A stretch of DNA of 64,000 bases from Sphingomonas sp. Root241 (GCF_001428865.1 NZ_LMIV01000002.1:442903-506902); one strand, 5' to 3'; positions 34,028 to 43,808 are shown, numbered from the stretch's first letter. Numbers and translations are program-made. Notes: generated by a model not told the origin, from the letters alone.

Positions 34028-34686
34028 GCGGCGAGCGGGAAGCGCAGCAGGCGATCGTCGAGTGCGACGAGCGCTTGCGCGCCGCGCCCCACCGCGCGGA
34101 CGATCTCGGGATGATGCGCGTCGAGCCCGCCGGTGAGCGCGCCGAACGCGGGCAGGATCAGCTTGGTGGCGGTGGCGACGAAGCAGCGGCGGGAAACCTG
34201 CCGGCCGCGGATGTTGATTCGCAACTTGGGATGGAAATGGCCGGACAGCTCGGGGCGGATCTCGCCCGGCTCGGCTTCGTGGCGGAGGATGAGCCCATCG
34301 ACCTCGGCATCTTCGAGGATCGTACCTCCGCAATGATCGATCAGCAGCGAATCATGGTTGCCGGTGATCCAGCGCCAGTCGAGCTGCGCGGTAAGTCCGG
34401 TGAGAAGCGCGCGGGCATCGGCGGGAAGTCGTTCGCAGCCCGCCGAATCGTGGAAGCTGTCGCCCAGGCACCAGAGTTCGACTGCGCCCGTGCGTGTCAC
34501 CAATGCCGACAGATCGGTGAGCGTCGCCAGCGAATCATAAGGCGGCAGCATTTGCCCCTTGCTGGCGAACCAGCTTCCCTTTTCGAAATGGAGATCGGCG
34601 ACGAGCAATGCGCGCCGGGCAGGCCAGTAGAGCGCTCCTTGCGCGAGCGCCTGAAACGCATGACCGCCGAACGAAAGGGGAACCAT
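34024..34686 (-). CDS. PdeM-like metallophosphoesterase (ligase-associated type)
   Basis: A 220-residue calcineurin-like phosphoesterase. Metal-binding motifs are all present: ADLHFEKG, GDSFHD, GNHD and GHFHPK. Its overall form matches the ligase-associated DNA damage response endonuclease PdeM, usually clustered with LigB-type ligase and Lhr helicase. Those partners are not in the window, so the DNA-repair role is an inference. ATG 34686 begins right before MVPLSFGG. Confidence 0.82.
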   Translation of the reverse strand: MVPLSFGGHAFQALAQGALYWPARRALLVADLHFEKGSWFASKGQMLPPYDSLATLTDLSALVTRTGAVELWCLGDSFHDSAGCERLPADARALLTGLTAQLDWRWITGNHDSLLIDHCGGTILEDAEVDGLILRHEAEPGEIRPELSGHFHPKLRINIRGRQVSRRCFVATATKLILPAFGALTGGLDAHHPEIVRAVGRGAQALVALDDRLLRFPLAA

Positions 34687-34733
34687 GCCTTGCCTATCCG
34701 GCTTCGGACCCGACGCTGTCAACCGTAGCCGCT

Positions 34734-36140
34734 TCAGGCGGTCTCGGTCTGCCTTGCCGATTCCATCGCTCCCAGTCGCCCGAGGATCCGCACCCAGGAG
34801 CGGATGCCCTTGTGGAAGCTGTTGAGGTCGTATTTCTCGTTGGGCGAATGGATATTGTCGTCGTTGAGCGCGAAGCCGACCATCACGCTGTCCATGCCCA
34901 GGATCGAGCGGATCGAATTGACCACCGGGATCGAGCCGCCGCTGGCGAGCAACGCCGATTTGCCCCATTCGGCATCGAGCGCGGCGCGCGTGGCGGCGAG
35001 CGGCGGGCTGTCGCTGGCAAGGCTGATCGCGCGCGATCCGCCGCGGACGTTGAACTCGGCCGAGCAGTCGGCGGGCAGGCGCGAGCGGACATGCGCCTCG
35101 AACGCCGCCCAGACCTGGTCGGGATCCTGATCGCCGACGAGGCGGAAGCTGATTTTGGCATGGGCTTCGGCGGGGATCACGGTCTTGAAGCCTTCGCCGG
35201 TATAGCCGCCCCAGATGCCGTTGATCTCGGCGGTGGGCCGCGCCCAGCTCTGCTCGAGCACGCCGACGCCCTTCTCGCCCGCGGGGACGCTGAGGCCGAC
35301 ATCGCCGAGGAATTCGTTCGCGTCGAAGCCGAGTGCGTCCCAGCTCTTCTGGACCTCGTCGCTCAAGGGGTGAACGCCGTCGTAGAAGCCGGGCAAGGTG
35401 ACATGACCGTCGGCGTCCTTGAGATCGGCGAGGATGTTGGTCAGCACCTGGATCGGGTTGCGTGCCGGGCCGCCATACAGCCCTGAGTGAAGGTCGCGCG
35501 AGGGGCCGCGCACGGTCACCTGTCCGCCGGCCATGCCGCGCAGGCCGATGGTGAGGCCGGGCGTGGCGGTATCCCACATCGAAGTGTCGCAGATCAGCGC
35601 GAAATCGGCCTTGAGCTCTTCCGCATTGGCCCGAAGGAACGGCTCGAGGCTTTCCGAGCCCGATTCTTCCTCACCTTCGAACAGGATCGTGACGCGAACC
35701 GGAAGGTGTCCCTCAATCTCCTTCCAAGCGCGGCACGCCTCGATGAAGGTGCGCAGCTGGCCCTTGTCGTCCGATGCGCCGCGGCCGACGATCGCCTTGG
35801 TGCCGTCGGCGCGCGTCTCGAGCACGGGATCGAACGGATCACGCTTCCAGAGCGCGAGCGGATCGACCGGCTGGACGTCGTAATGGCCATAGAACAGCAC
35901 GTGCGGGCCGTCGCCTTCCTGATGCGCGACCACCATCGGATGGCCCTCGGTCGGCGCGACACGCGCCTCGAAGCCGAGGCTGGTCAGCTCGTCGGCGAGC
36001 AGTTGCGCGGCGACGCGGCACTGTTCGGCATATGCCGGATCGGTGGAGATCGATTGTACGCGCATCAACGCGAACAGGCGATCGAGGCTGTCGTCGATAT
36101 GGGTCTCGACATAGTCGAGTGCGGGCGTCGAGTCGGTCAT
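34734..36140 (-). CDS. M20/M28-type zinc dipeptidase
   Basis: A 468-residue M20 metallopeptidase, likely cytosolic and cleaving dipeptides or N-acyl amino acids. Metal ligands are carried by YGHYDVQP, GRGASDDKG, GEEESGSES and a C-terminal histidine near HSPNEKYD. The dimerisation lid domain (PSRDLHSGLYGG) lies between. This is the DapE/ArgE-like dipeptidase subgroup that prefers two metal ions. It ends 47 bases before the PdeM start on the same strand. Confidence 0.92.
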   Translation of the reverse strand: MTDSTPALDYVETHIDDSLDRLFALMRVQSISTDPAYAEQCRVAAQLLADELTSLGFEARVAPTEGHPMVVAHQEGDGPHVLFYGHYDVQPVDPLALWKRDPFDPVLETRADGTKAIVGRGASDDKGQLRTFIEACRAWKEIEGHLPVRVTILFEGEEESGSESLEPFLRANAEELKADFALICDTSMWDTATPGLTIGLRGMAGGQVTVRGPSRDLHSGLYGGPARNPIQVLTNILADLKDADGHVTLPGFYDGVHPLSDEVQKSWDALGFDANEFLGDVGLSVPAGEKGVGVLEQSWARPTAEINGIWGGYTGEGFKTVIPAEAHAKISFRLVGDQDPDQVWAAFEAHVRSRLPADCSAEFNVRGGSRAISLASDSPPLAATRAALDAEWGKSALLASGGSIPVVNSIRSILGMDSVMVGFALNDDNIHSPNEKYDLNSFHKGIRSWVRILGRLGAMESARQTETA

Positions 36141-36545
36141 GGCGGAGGGCTACGCCGGGAGCGCGGGCGTAGCAAGCGACCACCCATGGCGGATTTGCCG
36201 ACGGCTCGAAGCGGCGGCGCATAGTCCAGATCACTCGTGAATTCAGGAACGCCAGTAATTAACGAAAAATTAACTATAATATGGGTACACAGTCGCAGTT
36301 ATTAAACAATTAACAATACATTATTGCGACAATAAGAGACATCGATGGTTGCGCTTGCGCAAAGATTGGTGGAATGTCTTGGGCGACGAGATGCTACACT
36401 GCATCTTATCGCATCGGTGCACCTTAACGTATAGTGGCTTCATTTATGCTTTGCGTAACTGTGACAAAGTCCGGCCGCCTCGCGGTACCGATCACTGCCA
36501 CTGCATTTGCGGCAGTCGACTGCATCCGTGCATCCGGATCGCGGC
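36141..36545. other. 405-base AT-rich gap upstream of the winged-helix gene
   Basis: No convincing gene is seen. From about 36240 to 36480 the DNA is unusually AT-rich for this genome. ATTAAC occurs at 36258, 36269 and 36309, with a related ATTAAAC at 36301, which could be binding sites or promoter elements for the rightward regulator or leftward peptidase gene. Confidence 0.5.
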
Positions 36546-37154
36546 ATGGGCGCTGAGGGCAATTCGCTCGCCAGGCTATTGCGCGACGCGGAAGCGCGGC
36601 TCATCGAAAGCCGCCGCTCGGTGGACGACGCGCTGGACCTGGTTCGGCGGGCGTCGGAGCTGAGCCAGGACGCACCTGCGGCGGGAGAGGCGCCGGCGCT
36701 CGAGGCCGTGCTCGACTCGCATCGCGAGGAGCTGGTCGGCCTCGTCCTCTCCGCGCTGGAAAAGGGTGCGAAGCCGCGCGAGCTGCGCAACGATTATTTC
36801 AATTCGCTGGTCTATCGGCCGGAGGAGAACCAGTATCGCGTCGGCCGGCGGCAGGTGGGGCTGACCGAATCGGAGAAGCACGTGCTCGATCTGCTCTGGC
36901 AGGCGATGCCGCAGCCGGTTTCGCGCGGAAACATCCATCAGGCGCTGTATGCCGACGCGGCCGAACAAGCGTCGATGGGGACGATCGACGTGTTCGTGTC
37001 CAACCTACGCCAGAAGCTCAAACTGGCCAGCGGCGGCCGCGATTTCATCCATTCGGTGCGAGGGCAGGGCTGGGCGCTCAAGCCTGAATTCTGTCGCCAC
37101 CGGGCCAATTCCGCCGATCCCGCCGAAGCGGAAGCCCACCGGCACCGCGCCTGA
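36546..37154 (+). CDS. Receiver-less winged-helix DNA-binding protein
   Basis: A 202-residue protein. The first 80 residues are helical and charged, with no phospho-acceptor domain. The C-terminal 100 residues match the OmpR/PhoB-type winged helix: LTESEKHVLDLLW, then GTIDVFVSNLRQKLKL and IHSVRGQGWAL. Such solitary effectors act without phosphorylation. ATG 36546 is used; a TTG at 36507 is open but reads low-complexity sequence. It sits downstream of an AT-rich leader. Confidence 0.8.
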   Translation: MGAEGNSLARLLRDAEARLIESRRSVDDALDLVRRASELSQDAPAAGEAPALEAVLDSHREELVGLVLSALEKGAKPRELRNDYFNSLVYRPEENQYRVGRRQVGLTESEKHVLDLLWQAMPQPVSRGNIHQALYADAAEQASMGTIDVFVSNLRQKLKLASGGRDFIHSVRGQGWALKPEFCRHRANSADPAEAEAHRHRA

Positions 37155-37157
37155 CGC

Positions 37158-37463
37158 TCAGCGCTTGCCGCCGTTCACCACACGAAGCCGAACCTGCGGG
37201 CGGTCGCCGCTGCGATGCGCCCGTTCGAAGCCGTCGGCATAATCGCGCAGGCGGTCGCCCAGCGCGGCGGCGACTTCCGGGTGGCGGTGGTGGGGCGTGG
37301 TGGTGAGATTGCCGAGTGATTGCAGCCGGCGAGCGGCGGCATCGGTTTCGAGCAGCCCGAAATTCACCAGATCGACGTAGATCGAGGAAACAAGCAGCGC
37401 CTGCGTCTCGATCATCGTTTCGATGATGTCGCCGAAATCTTCCGGACTGACAGGCTTTTTCAT
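37158..37463 (-). CDS. Conserved hypothetical protein, 101 residues
   Basis: A small, mainly helical protein (MKKPVSPEDFGDIIETMIETQALL) with a basic C-terminal half. No family is recognised. It ends 3 bases from the convergent winged-helix gene. Its codon use is like that of its neighbours, which supports a real gene. Confidence 0.6.
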   Translation of the reverse strand: MKKPVSPEDFGDIIETMIETQALLVSSIYVDLVNFGLLETDAAARRLQSLGNLTTTPHHRHPEVAAALGDRLRDYADGFERAHRSGDRPQVRLRVVNGGKR

Positions 37464-37547
37464 GCGCCCAGACTAGGAGCCGTTCCGGAACGCGCGCAAA
37501 CGCTTTCCGGAACGCGGCAGCGTCAATCCGGGACACAATGTCCCGAT

Positions 37548-38567
37548 TCAGCGCAAAGGCTTGCCGCTGTCCTTCCACTTGTCGAGGATCTGCGAATCCG
37601 GAAGCGCAGCCGCGGCATAATCGGCGGTGGGCATGCCGCTCTCGGCATGCGCCGGCTGGATCGTTTCGTTGATCGGCCGGGACGCAGCCGCAACGGGCTG
37701 CGGCACCGGCTGCACGGCGGCGATCGTCGCAGCCGCGCTCGCATGCGGCGCCGGCAAGGGCTCGCCGCCCTGATAGGATTGGCGGAATGCGGCGGCCATG
37801 CCCCACCAGCCCTTCCAGCGATGGAAGAAATGCGCGCCGAACACGCCGGTCATCACCAGGCTGCGGTTCCACGACGGCGTCACGGCATAAGTGTGGTAAT
37901 GCGTCGCCATGCCGACCGGCGCGAACACGCTGCCGGCGAGCGCCGCCCCGGCGACCCGCGCGGCGCGGTCCCACGCGGTGCGCGACGGGATGCGCGCCAT
38001 CGCACCGTCACAGGCGAAGCTGAACTGGCAGCCGCTTTTCTCCGAGCCCTGGAACACGACGCCGCACACCGTGGCGGGAAATGCCGGATGCCGCACGCGA
38101 TTGAGCACGACCTGCGCGACGGCGCGCTGCCCGTCGTCGGGCTCGCTCGCCGCTTCATAATAGATGGCCGTGGTGAGGCATTGGAGCGCGCGCGCGTTAT
38201 CGACTGCGCTCCCGGCGAGGCGGAACGGCGCGGCCGGCTGGATCGACGAATCGATCACGGCATTTTCGGGCACGGGCAGATCGGGGAGCGCGATCGTCCC
38301 GGTCGTGCCACTCGCCGCAGCCGCTTCGTCGGAAACGGCGGTATAATAAGCCGCGCCGGGAAAATGATCCTCGGCCTCATAGCCGCTGACGGCAGGCTTG
38401 CCGGAGGTGGTGCGCGGCTCCGGGCTGAGCGCCTGCGCCGAGAATCCGGCGCCGACCAGCGAGACCAAAGCCCCCGCCGTCAGCCCTCGTGTCTGTATTC
38501 GGGTGAACCGCCGCCAGAACAAATGCGCTGCCTCATGGAAGCCCAAAGGGCCCGGAAAGCAGCGCAT
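37548..38567 (-). CDS. SleB-type cell wall hydrolase (Hydrolase_2)
   Basis: A 339-residue exported peptidoglycan hydrolase. The N terminus has a membrane anchor or signal (LTAGALVSLVGAGFSAQA). The SleB/CwlJ catalytic core runs from about residue 125 with CLTTAIYYEAASEP (catalytic Glu in YYEA), then AVAQVVLNRVRHPAFP, GCQFSFACDG and the THYHTY segment. The C-terminal 90 residues are low-complexity. In spore formers SleB degrades cortex; here it likely remodels murein. Confidence 0.88.
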   Translation of the reverse strand: MRCFPGPLGFHEAAHLFWRRFTRIQTRGLTAGALVSLVGAGFSAQALSPEPRTTSGKPAVSGYEAEDHFPGAAYYTAVSDEAAAASGTTGTIALPDLPVPENAVIDSSIQPAAPFRLAGSAVDNARALQCLTTAIYYEAASEPDDGQRAVAQVVLNRVRHPAFPATVCGVVFQGSEKSGCQFSFACDGAMARIPSRTAWDRAARVAGAALAGSVFAPVGMATHYHTYAVTPSWNRSLVMTGVFGAHFFHRWKGWWGMAAAFRQSYQGGEPLPAPHASAAATIAAVQPVPQPVAAASRPINETIQPAHAESGMPTADYAAAALPDSQILDKWKDSGKPLR

Positions 38568-38638
38568 ATATCGTGAAAAGTTGAACGAAACGCCCTTCGA
38601 TTTCGACCCGTCCCGCGACGGAACAGAAGATGGTTAAG

Positions 38639-39790
38639 TCAAGGCTTCGGCGGTTCGGCCGTGCGATAGCGGGCGCGGAAATCGTCGGCGAATGCCGTCA
38701 GCCGCCCTTCGCCGATCGCCGCGCGCAGATCGGCCATGAGCTGCTGGTAGAACCAGAGATTATGCTCGGTCATCAGCATCGCGCCGAGAATCTCGCCGGC
38801 ACGGACCAGGTGGTGGATATAGGCGCGGCTCCAGCCCGTGCAGGTCGGGCAAGCGCAGGTGGGATCGAGCGGCCCCTCGTCCTCGCCGAACTTCGCATTG
38901 CGGATGTTGATGGGGCCGGTGCGTGTGAAGGCCTGCCCGGTGCGGCCCGAGCGCGTGGGGAGGACGCAATCGAACATGTCGACTCCGCGCTCGACCGCGC
39001 CGACGATGTCGTCGGGCTTGCCGACGCCCATCAAGTAGCGGGGCTTGGCGGCATCGAGCTGGCTCGGAGCATAATCGAGCACGCCGAACATCGCTTCCTG
39101 TCCCTCGCCGACGGCGAGCCCGCCGATCGCGTACCCGTCGAAGCCGATGTCGAGCAATGCGTCGGCCGATGCCTTTCGCAGCCCCTCATCGAGCGCGCCC
39201 TGCTGGATACCGAACAGCGCGTTGTTCTCGGCATGCTCGCCGCCGGCGTCGAACCCCGCGCGCGAGCGCTTCGCCCAGCGCATCGAGCGTTCCATCGCCG
39301 CGGCCTGCACGTCGCGAGTCGAAATGGTGGGGACGAGCTCGTCGAACGCCATGACGATGTTCGAGCCGAGCAGACGCTGGATCTCCATTGAGCGTTCGGG
39401 GCTGAGCATGTGGCGCGAGCCGTCGAGATGCGACTTGAAGACGATGCCTTCCTCGCTGCGCTTGGTCAGCTCGGACAGGCTCATCACCTGATAGCCGCCC
39501 GAATCGGTGAGGATCGGCCGATCCCAGCCCATGAACCTGTGCAGCCCGCCGAGCTTGTGGACGCGCTCGGCGGTGGGGCGCAGCATCAGATGATAGGTGT
39601 TGCCGAGCAGGATGTCGGCGCCCGAGGCGCGAACATCCTGCGGCTTGACCGCCTTGACCGTGGCGGCGGTGCCGACCGGCATGAAGGCGGGCGTGCGGAT
39701 CTCGCCGCGCTGCATCGCGATGGTGCCGAGCCGCGCCTTGCCGTCGGTGGCGTGGATGGTGAACTGGAAACGGGGAGCCGAGGATGACAT
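38639..39790 (-). CDS. tgt: tRNA-guanine transglycosylase
   Basis: A 383-residue enzyme that exchanges guanine-34 for preQ1 in tRNAs with GUN anticodons, in queuosine synthesis. Diagnostic DSGGYQ begins at residue 96, the nucleophile region is [10 protein letters not shown], and the zinc site is CACPTC plus a downstream histidine. ATG 39790 is chosen because the upstream residues do not resemble Tgt. queA is 3 kb away on the same strand rather than adjacent as in many bacteria. Confidence 0.96.
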   Translation of the reverse strand: MSSSAPRFQFTIHATDGKARLGTIAMQRGEIRTPAFMPVGTAATVKAVKPQDVRASGADILLGNTYHLMLRPTAERVHKLGGLHRFMGWDRPILTDSGGYQVMSLSELTKRSEEGIVFKSHLDGSRHMLSPERSMEIQRLLGSNIVMAFDELVPTISTRDVQAAAMERSMRWAKRSRAGFDAGGEHAENNALFGIQQGALDEGLRKASADALLDIGFDGYAIGGLAVGEGQEAMFGVLDYAPSQLDAAKPRYLMGVGKPDDIVGAVERGVDMFDCVLPTRSGRTGQAFTRTGPINIRNAKFGEDEGPLDPTCACPTCTGWSRAYIHHLVRAGEILGAMLMTEHNLWFYQQLMADLRAAIGEGRLTAFADDFRARYRTAEPPKP

Positions 39791-39834
39791 GGGGCGTTGC
39801 CCTAGCGGCCCCAATCGCCTTGAGTCGAGGGATC

Positions 39835-40467
39835 ATGCCGAACGAGACGACCGAGAAGCTGCGCGAGATGGCGGCGCATCGCGGATTGAAGCTGGTGAGC
39901 TCGCGGCGGCGCAAGCCGGGCGGCGACTTCGGCAAATACGGGCTGCACGACGCGAAAGGGGCGCCGGTGTTCGGCATCGAGAAAGACGGGCTCATCGCCG
40001 GCGCCGAGGAGGTAGAGGACTATCTTCGCGGCGCGGCGAGCAATGCGTGGAGTAAGTCGGCGGGTTCGGTGAAGGCGCGGCAAAAGGCCAAGCCCGAAGT
40101 GAAAGCGGCTCCGGCGCCGAAACCGAAGCCGAAGCCGCGCTTCAAGGTGAAGGTGGCGAACCTGCTGACGAAGCTGCCCGCGGCGAAGCGCGCCGAGGCG
40201 TTCACCGAATTGCTGGCGCGCCCAGGCATTCGTGTCGAGCGGATCGTCTCGCGCGGGCAGGCGACACCCGAAGACGAACCGATGGTGCAGGCGCAGGACG
40301 AATGGGTGTTGCTGCTCGAGGGCGCCGCGGGCCTGCGCATCGAGGATTCGGCCGAGGTGACGCTTGGCCCGGGCGACCATGTCTGGATCGCGGGCGGACA
40401 GAGGCATTGGGTGACATGGACCGCAAAGGACCGCCCGAGTGTCTGGCTGGCGGTGCATCTGGACTAG
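39835..40467 (+). CDS. Two-domain protein: small N-terminal domain fused to cupin
   Basis: A 210-residue protein. Residues 1-65 form a compact basic domain (LREMAAHRGLKLVSSRRRKPGGDFGKYGLHD) that I do not recognise. A lysine/proline/alanine linker (KAAPAPKPKPKPRFKVK) joins it to a cupin from about residue 105, with the metal-site-like segment GDHVWIAGGQRHWVTW and the first motif DEWVLLLEGAAGL. The cupin resembles the small single-domain cupins of unknown role in alphaproteobacteria. It is divergent from tgt. Confidence 0.75.
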   Translation: MPNETTEKLREMAAHRGLKLVSSRRRKPGGDFGKYGLHDAKGAPVFGIEKDGLIAGAEEVEDYLRGAASNAWSKSAGSVKARQKAKPEVKAAPAPKPKPKPRFKVKVANLLTKLPAAKRAEAFTELLARPGIRVERIVSRGQATPEDEPMVQAQDEWVLLLEGAAGLRIEDSAEVTLGPGDHVWIAGGQRHWVTWTAKDRPSVWLAVHLD

Positions 40468-40489
40468 ATTGAGACTTGTATGCTTCCCT

Positions 40490-40570
40490 CGTCACCCCGG
40501 CCTTGAGCCGAGGTCCCACTGCTTTGGCCAAGCAGAAGAAGCGGGATCCCGGCTCAAGGCCGGGATGACG
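40490..40570. repeat. Palindromic repeat downstream of the cupin gene
   Basis: Arms of about 28 bases (cores ccggccttgagccgaggtcc and its complement with ccggctcaaggccggg) face across roughly 24 bases. Same class as the other intergenic palindromes, between convergent genes. Confidence 0.85.
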
Positions 40571-40597
40571 ATAATATATCAGCGGTCTGTCTAGGGC

Positions 40598-41269
40598 TCA
40601 GCGATGCGCGGCGACGTAGTCGATGATGTCCTGCGGCTTGCGGAACAGGGCGTCGGGTTGAAGCGCAGTCAGCACCGCCTCGCTGGCATAGCCCCATAAT
40701 ACCGAGCCGGCGCGCATCCCGACTTCGCGTGCGGCATCCACGTCACGGGTCTCGTCGCCGATCGCCAGCGCCTGGGCGGCGGGAATGCCCATCTTCTTGA
40801 GCACGCGGCGGAACTTGGGCGCCTTGCCGAACAAGGACGAGCCGCAGGCATAGAAGTCGATCCGGGCGGCATGCTCCTCGCCGAGGATCTTGCGCGCATT
40901 GGCTTCGGAATTCGAGGTGACCAATGCGATCTTGACGCCGGTATCCGCCAGCCGCTCGAGCAGATCGGGGGTGCCCGGAAAGAGCTCGATCTCATGCGCG
41001 TTGCGGCCCACGAGCTTGCGCAGATGGCGCGCGATCAACGGCATCTTCCAGCGCGAGATGCCGAGAAAATCGATCACTTCGCGCGAGCTCTTGTGGCGCA
41101 GCATCTCGACCTGGTCGGGGGCGACGGTGCGGAAGCGAAAGCGCCGGGCAAGCTGGTCGACCACCGACAGGAACCAGTCGCCGCTATCGGACAGCGTGCC
41201 GTCGAAATCGAAGATCACCAGCCGGATCGGCGGCGTCGGCGCGCCGTCTGCGCGTGTCGCCTCAACCAT
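40598..41269 (-). CDS. HAD-superfamily hydrolase (phosphatase)
   Basis: A 223-residue HAD phosphatase, phosphoglycolate phosphatase-like. Motif I is VIFDFDGTLSDSG, motif II VTSNSE, motif III with Lys in GKAPKFRR, and motif IV GDETRDVD. A short helical cap lies between motifs I and II. ATG 41269 is preferred over 41281 because it overlaps the upstream gene less. Its start overlaps the end of the cation transporter gene, so both are probably co-transcribed. Substrate unknown. Confidence 0.87.
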   Translation of the reverse strand: MVEATRADGAPTPPIRLVIFDFDGTLSDSGDWFLSVVDQLARRFRFRTVAPDQVEMLRHKSSREVIDFLGISRWKMPLIARHLRKLVGRNAHEIELFPGTPDLLERLADTGVKIALVTSNSEANARKILGEEHAARIDFYACGSSLFGKAPKFRRVLKKMGIPAAQALAIGDETRDVDAAREVGMRAGSVLWGYASEAVLTALQPDALFRKPQDIIDYVAAHR

Positions 41270-42179
41270 GCGCGTGCCCATGCAATCGGCATTCGGCGCC
41301 TTCGCCCAGCTCGATCTGGACCGTGGTGTGATCGATCCGGAAATCGTGCGCGAGACGATGCTGCAGGTCGATCAGGAATGCATCGCCCGGATGGCCGCTG
41401 GGCATCACCAGATGCGCGGTCAGCGCCGCCTCGGTCGTGCTCATCGGCCAGATGTGGAGATCGTGGACGCGCGCGACGCCGGGCAGGCTCGCCAGGGTGT
41501 TCCGGACCGCGTCCGCGTCGATCCCTTCGGGAACCGCCTGGAGCACCATCGTCAGCGATTCGCGTGCCAGCCCCCAAGTGCTCCACAATATGACCGCGAC
41601 GATCACCAGGCTCACCGCCGGATCGACCCATTCCGAGCCGGTCAGCAGGATCAGCCCGCCGCCGATCACCACGCCGGCAGAGACCGCGGCGTCGGCCGCC
41701 ATGTGGAGATAGGCGCCGCGAATGTTGATATCGCTCTTGCGCCCGCGTGCGAACAGCAGCGCCGTGGAGAGATTCACGACGATGCCGAGGCCGGCGACGA
41801 TCATCACCGTCCCGCCTGCGATTGCCGGCGGATCCGAGAAACGCCCGATCGCCTCCCAGGCGATGGCACCGACGGCGACGAGCAGCAGCACCGAATTGGT
41901 CAGTGCGGCGAGGATCGAGCTGCCGCGAAGGCCGTAGGTGAAGCGTTTCGAGGCGGGCCGCTTGGCGAGTTCCACGGCTGCCCAGGCGACGAGCAGCCCG
42001 AGCACGTCGGAAAGATTGTGACCGGCATCGGCGAGCAAGGCGACCGAATCGGTGAGGAAGCCCGCAATGCCTTCGAGGAGCACGAAGCCGAGATTGAGCG
42101 CCGTGCCGATGGCGAAGGCGCGGCCGAAATCGGCCGGACCATGGGCATGGTGATGATCGTGCTCGTGATGTCCGGCCAT
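41262..42179 (-). CDS. Cation diffusion facilitator (zinc/cobalt/cadmium exporter)
   Basis: A 305-residue six-TM CDF transporter that exchanges Zn2+ or a similar ion for protons. It begins with a histidine-rich metal-binding tail (HHEHDHHHAHG), and the two transmembrane metal-site signatures DAGHNLSD and HMAADAAVS are present. A cytoplasmic C-terminal domain with VHDLHIWPMS follows and ends HGHAHG. This is the ZitB/CzcD type. Confidence 0.93.
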   Translation of the reverse strand: MAGHHEHDHHHAHGPADFGRAFAIGTALNLGFVLLEGIAGFLTDSVALLADAGHNLSDVLGLLVAWAAVELAKRPASKRFTYGLRGSSILAALTNSVLLLVAVGAIAWEAIGRFSDPPAIAGGTVMIVAGLGIVVNLSTALLFARGRKSDINIRGAYLHMAADAAVSAGVVIGGGLILLTGSEWVDPAVSLVIVAVILWSTWGLARESLTMVLQAVPEGIDADAVRNTLASLPGVARVHDLHIWPMSTTEAALTAHLVMPSGHPGDAFLIDLQHRLAHDFRIDHTTVQIELGEGAECRLHGHAHG

Positions 42180-42220
42180 TATCGTCGTTTAGCCACGCAA
42201 ACGCATGAGATGCTAGGACC

Positions 42221-42739
42221 TCAATTGCGCGGAGGCTTCGCGGGTGCGTTCATGGGGCGCCCGCGCCGGTCGCGATCGAACATTTGGGGGCGCAGCGTCA
42301 GCAGCTCGCTGCGTGAGAGCGACCCGTCCTTGTTGGTATCGAATCGCGTGAACAGAAGCGCGAAGCGCGCGGCGAATTCGTCCCAGGTGATGCGGTTGTC
42401 GCCGTCGCGATCGGTCTCGAACGGGCTGGGCAGGGTGTTGCGGTCACCGAGCCAGCGCTCGGACCAGTCGGAAAACGCGATATAGCCGAGCGAGCCGGTC
42501 TTGCGAGTGTCCACGCTGTCGAAGCTGTGGCGGAGCCCGGCGTCGAACTCGGCGCGGCTCACCAGGGCATCGCCGTCGCGATCGAACGCCGCGATCATCA
42601 TCGCCACCGGTTCGGCCATTACCGTGGCGGCGGGCTGGGCCTGCGGACCGGGCACGACCGGGGTTACCTGCGCCGGCCGCGTTTGCTGGGCGAGTGCGGG
42701 GCTGGCGACGAGCGCGGCGAACAGCAGGAACAGGCGCAT
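42221..42739 (-). CDS. EF-hand exported protein
   Basis: A 172-residue protein with a signal peptide (LFLLFAALVASPALAQ) and EF-hand loops such as DRDGDALVSRAEF, DRDGDNRITWDEF and DTNKDGSLSRSEL that should bind calcium. It ends with a basic segment. It lies 13 bases downstream of queA, so it may belong to the xseB-to-queA transcript. Such EF-hand proteins are common in sphingomonads, with unknown function. Confidence 0.85.
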   Translation of the reverse strand: MRLFLLFAALVASPALAQQTRPAQVTPVVPGPQAQPAATVMAEPVAMMIAAFDRDGDALVSRAEFDAGLRHSFDSVDTRKTGSLGYIAFSDWSERWLGDRNTLPSPFETDRDGDNRITWDEFAARFALLFTRFDTNKDGSLSRSELLTLRPQMFDRDRRGRPMNAPAKPPRN

Positions 42740-42752
42740 CGATGTCCTTCCG

Positions 42753-43808
42753 TCAGGGCAGCAACAGGCTGGCATCGCCATAGCTATAGAAACGATAGTC
42801 CTTGTCGATGGCATGGGCATAGGCCGCCTGCATCCGATCGAGCCCCATCAGCGCCGATACCAGCATGAACAAGGTCGAGCGCGGCAAATGGAAGTTGGTG
42901 ACGAGGCCGTCGATCCCCTTGAAGCGATAGCCGGGGGTAATGAAGATCGCCGTGTCGCCTTCGAAGGGACGGATCGCGCCGTCCGCGCTTGCGGCGCTCT
43001 CGATCAGGCGCAGGCTGGTGGTGCCGACCGCGATCACCCGGCCTCCTGCGGCGCGGACCGCGTTGAGCCGGTCGGCGGTCGCGGCGTCGATCCGGCCCCA
43101 TTCGGCGTGCATCTTGTGCGCGTCGGTGTCCTCGGCCTTGACCGGCAGGAAGGTGCCTGCGCCGACATGGAGCGTCAGGGTCGCGTGGCCGATCCCGGCA
43201 GCCTCGAGTGCGGCGAGCAGTTCGGGCGTGAAATGCAGCGCGGCGGTCGGCGCGGCGACGGCGCCGGGCTCGCTCGCGAACATCGTCTGATAGTCCTCGG
43301 CGTCGCGCGCGTCGGTGGGGCGCTTCGAGGCGATGTACGGCGGCAGCGGCATCCGGCCGCAGCGTGTCAGCAGCAGTTCGACCGGCTCGTCGCCGCCGAA
43401 ATCGAGCGCGAAGCTGCCATCTTCGGCGCGGTCCGACGCCAGCGCCGTGACGCCGTGGCCGAAATCCACGCTGTCGCCTTCGCGCAGCCTTTTGGCATTG
43501 CGGATGAACGCCCGCCAGCGCCGCGGGCCCTCGCGCTTGTGCAGGGTGGCGCCGATGCGTGCGCCCGGCGCGCTTTGTGCGCCATCATTACGTTCGCCGC
43601 GCAGCCCCTCGAGCTGGGCGGGGATGACGCGGGTGTCGTTGAACACGAGCAGGTCGCCGCGGCGGAGGAACCGTGGCAGCTCGCGCACGGTCGCGTCGCG
43701 TGTCTCCGCGCCTTCCAGCACGAGCAGGCGCGCGGAATCGCGCGGGCTCGCCGGGCGGAGCGCGATCCGCTCGCTCGGCAGCTCGAAATCGAAAAGGTCG
43801 ACGTTCAC
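42753..43808 (-). CDS. queA: S-adenosylmethionine:tRNA ribosyltransferase-isomerase
   Basis: A 351-residue enzyme that adds the epoxycyclopentane ring in queuosine synthesis. The N terminus [19 protein letters not shown] and the internal [14 protein letters not shown] and [16 protein letters not shown] blocks are diagnostic. It starts at GTG immediately after the stop of the cyclophilin gene with no gap, so the two are coupled. Confidence 0.96.
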   Translation of the reverse strand: MNVDLFDFELPSERIALRPASPRDSARLLVLEGAETRDATVRELPRFLRRGDLLVFNDTRVIPAQLEGLRGERNDGAQSAPGARIGATLHKREGPRRWRAFIRNAKRLREGDSVDFGHGVTALASDRAEDGSFALDFGGDEPVELLLTRCGRMPLPPYIASKRPTDARDAEDYQTMFASEPGAVAAPTAALHFTPELLAALEAAGIGHATLTLHVGAGTFLPVKAEDTDAHKMHAEWGRIDAATADRLNAVRAAGGRVIAVGTTSLRLIESAASADGAIRPFEGDTAIFITPGYRFKGIDGLVTNFHLPRSTLFMLVSALMGLDRMQAAYAHAIDKDYRFYSYGDASLLLP

